Source: Sphingomonas bacterium (GTDB taxonomy: Bacteria > Pseudomonadota > Alphaproteobacteria > Sphingomonadales > Sphingomonadaceae). From it: 6,502 bases of DNA. The stretch spans positions 1 through 6,502 of the forward strand of contig JAJAYY010000239.1 of the NCBI GenBank assembly GCA_026785965.1, read 5' to 3'. The position numbers were made by a program, and so were the translations under genes. A model generated the notes under the pieces. The model saw only the letters and a program-made list of their open reading frames with translations. It ran no database searches and was not told the DNA's origin. This document shows, in pieces, positions 5,758 through 6,502 of the stretch; within the stretch, counting starts at the first letter, position 1, and each line of letters opens with the position of its first letter.

Positions 5758-6502
5758 GCGACGATATTGACCAGCCGGTCGGGAACCACAATCACCTTGC
5801 GCGGCGGATTGCCGCCCAGTTGCGACTGGACCTTGGGCAAGGCCAGTGCGAGTGCCTCGGCCGCCTCCTTGGCGAGACCGCGTGGCGCGGTCAGCGTGTC
5901 GCGCAGCTTGCCGTTGACCTGGACCGCGATCGTCACTTCGTCGTCGACCAGCAGCGCGTGATCGTGCGTCGGCCAGGCGGCATCGGCGATCATCCCGGCT
6001 TCGCCGCGCGCTTCCCACGCCTGCTCGGCAAGGTGCGGCGCGCCCGGCGCGGCGAGCAGCAGCAGCGTGCGGATCGCTTCGTCGCGGGTCGCCGATGGCG
6101 CGGCCTTCTCGATCGCGTTGGTCAGCTCGTACAGCGCCGCGACCGACTTGTTGAACTGGAGCCCCTCGATCGCTTCGCCGACCGCGGCGATTGCGCGCGC
6201 GACCTTCTTGTCGAGCGGCTTGTCCTCGCCTGTCGCACCCGCACCCGCAGGAGCCATGGCGAGCCGCCACACGCGCTGGACGAAGCGCGCCGCGCCCTCA
6301 ATCCCGCCGATCGACCATTCAAGGTCGCGCTCGGGGGGCGAATCGGACAGCATGAACCAGCGCACCGCATCGGCCCCATAGCGATCGAGGATCGGCTCGG
6401 GATCGACCGTATTCTTCTTCGACTTGGACATTTTCTCGATTCGCCCGCGGGTGACTCCGCTGCCCGTCGCGCGCTCGACGATCGCCCCGCTCGTCCCAAG
6501 AT
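5754..6502 (-). CDS. leuS: Leucyl-tRNA synthetase LeuRS, C-terminal part (partial)
   Basis: This is the 3' part of a gene that starts beyond the right edge of the window. About 248 residues are visible. LeuRS is a class I synthetase that charges tRNA-Leu. The catalytic KMSKS loop is complete: RIEKMSKSKKNTVDPEPIL, with KMSKS encoded at 6434-6420. YGADAVRWFMLSDSPPERDLEWS follows, and then the helical anticodon-binding domain (AARFVQRVWRLA to HLAEQAWEARG). The C-terminal domain reads TIAVQVNGKLRDTLTAPRG and ends PRKVIVVPDRLVNIVA, matching the usual QVNGKxR...RKVIxVPxxLxNxV ending of LeuRS. The ATG at 6431 is the internal methionine of KMSKS and not a start: the frame stays open to the window edge with recognisable LeuRS sequence. 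The HIGH motif and editing domain are outside. The stop overlaps the lptE start. Confidence 0.96.
   Translation of the reverse strand, partial: LGTSGAIVERATGSGVTRGRIEKMSKSKKNTVDPEPILDRYGADAVRWFMLSDSPPERDLEWSIGGIEGAARFVQRVWRLAMAPAGAGATGEDKPLDKKVARAIAAVGEAIEGLQFNKSVAALYELTNAIEKAAPSATRDEAIRTLLLLAAPGAPHLAEQAWEARGEAGMIADAAWPTHDHALLVDDEVTIAVQVNGKLRDTLTAPRGLAKEAAEALALALPKVQSQLGGNPPRKVIVVPDRLVNIVA

Noticed and set aside
5758..6270. An N-terminal extension of LptE into the leuS region
   Set aside because: It is the leuS gene read in another frame; the signal peptide and lipobox begin at the ATG at 5757.

Overview
The window is a compact, GC-rich bacterial chromosome segment, almost certainly from an alphaproteobacterium and most likely a sphingomonad (Sphingomonadales). 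The taxonomic call rests on remembered family resemblance, not a search. The clues are the gene order mnmE-mnmG-rsmG-parA-parB, the wording of the HolA N-terminus (YGPDESGSRALA), of LptE (GWLVRNALVDRLG, then TAGSDAGIDVVSS) and of LeuRS (SDSPPERDLEWS), and the two parS sites.

Layout. Plus strand: the last 32 codons of mnmE, a 57-base gap opening with a parS site, then mnmG, rsmG, parA and parB. Each of the last three starts inside the previous stop as ATGA. A second parS site forms codons 3-8 of rsmG. parB ends at 4201 and is followed by a 36-base convergent junction with a possible weak hairpin. Minus strand, transcribed from the right: the C-terminal part of leuS (running off the window), lptE and holA, joined by ATGA and GTGA overlaps. 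There is no gene-free stretch longer than 57 bases, and I see no RNA genes, mobile elements or CRISPR.

How the genes work together. MnmE and MnmG form the enzyme that modifies the wobble uridine of certain tRNAs. RsmG methylates 16S rRNA. ParA and ParB segregate the chromosome, with ParB loading at parS sites that here lie inside the operon encoding it. The opposite operon mixes translation (LeuRS), outer-membrane glycolipid export (LptE) and replication (HolA, the delta subunit of the clamp loader). Such clusters usually lie near the replication origin in alphaproteobacteria, but no origin elements are visible here.

I find no unknown system: this is ordinary core genome. The points worth a second look are the two parS sites built into gene boundaries and coding sequence, the series of 4-nt gene overlaps, an AT-rich codon island inside parB, and what the LptE homologue carries if the host is indeed a sphingomonad.
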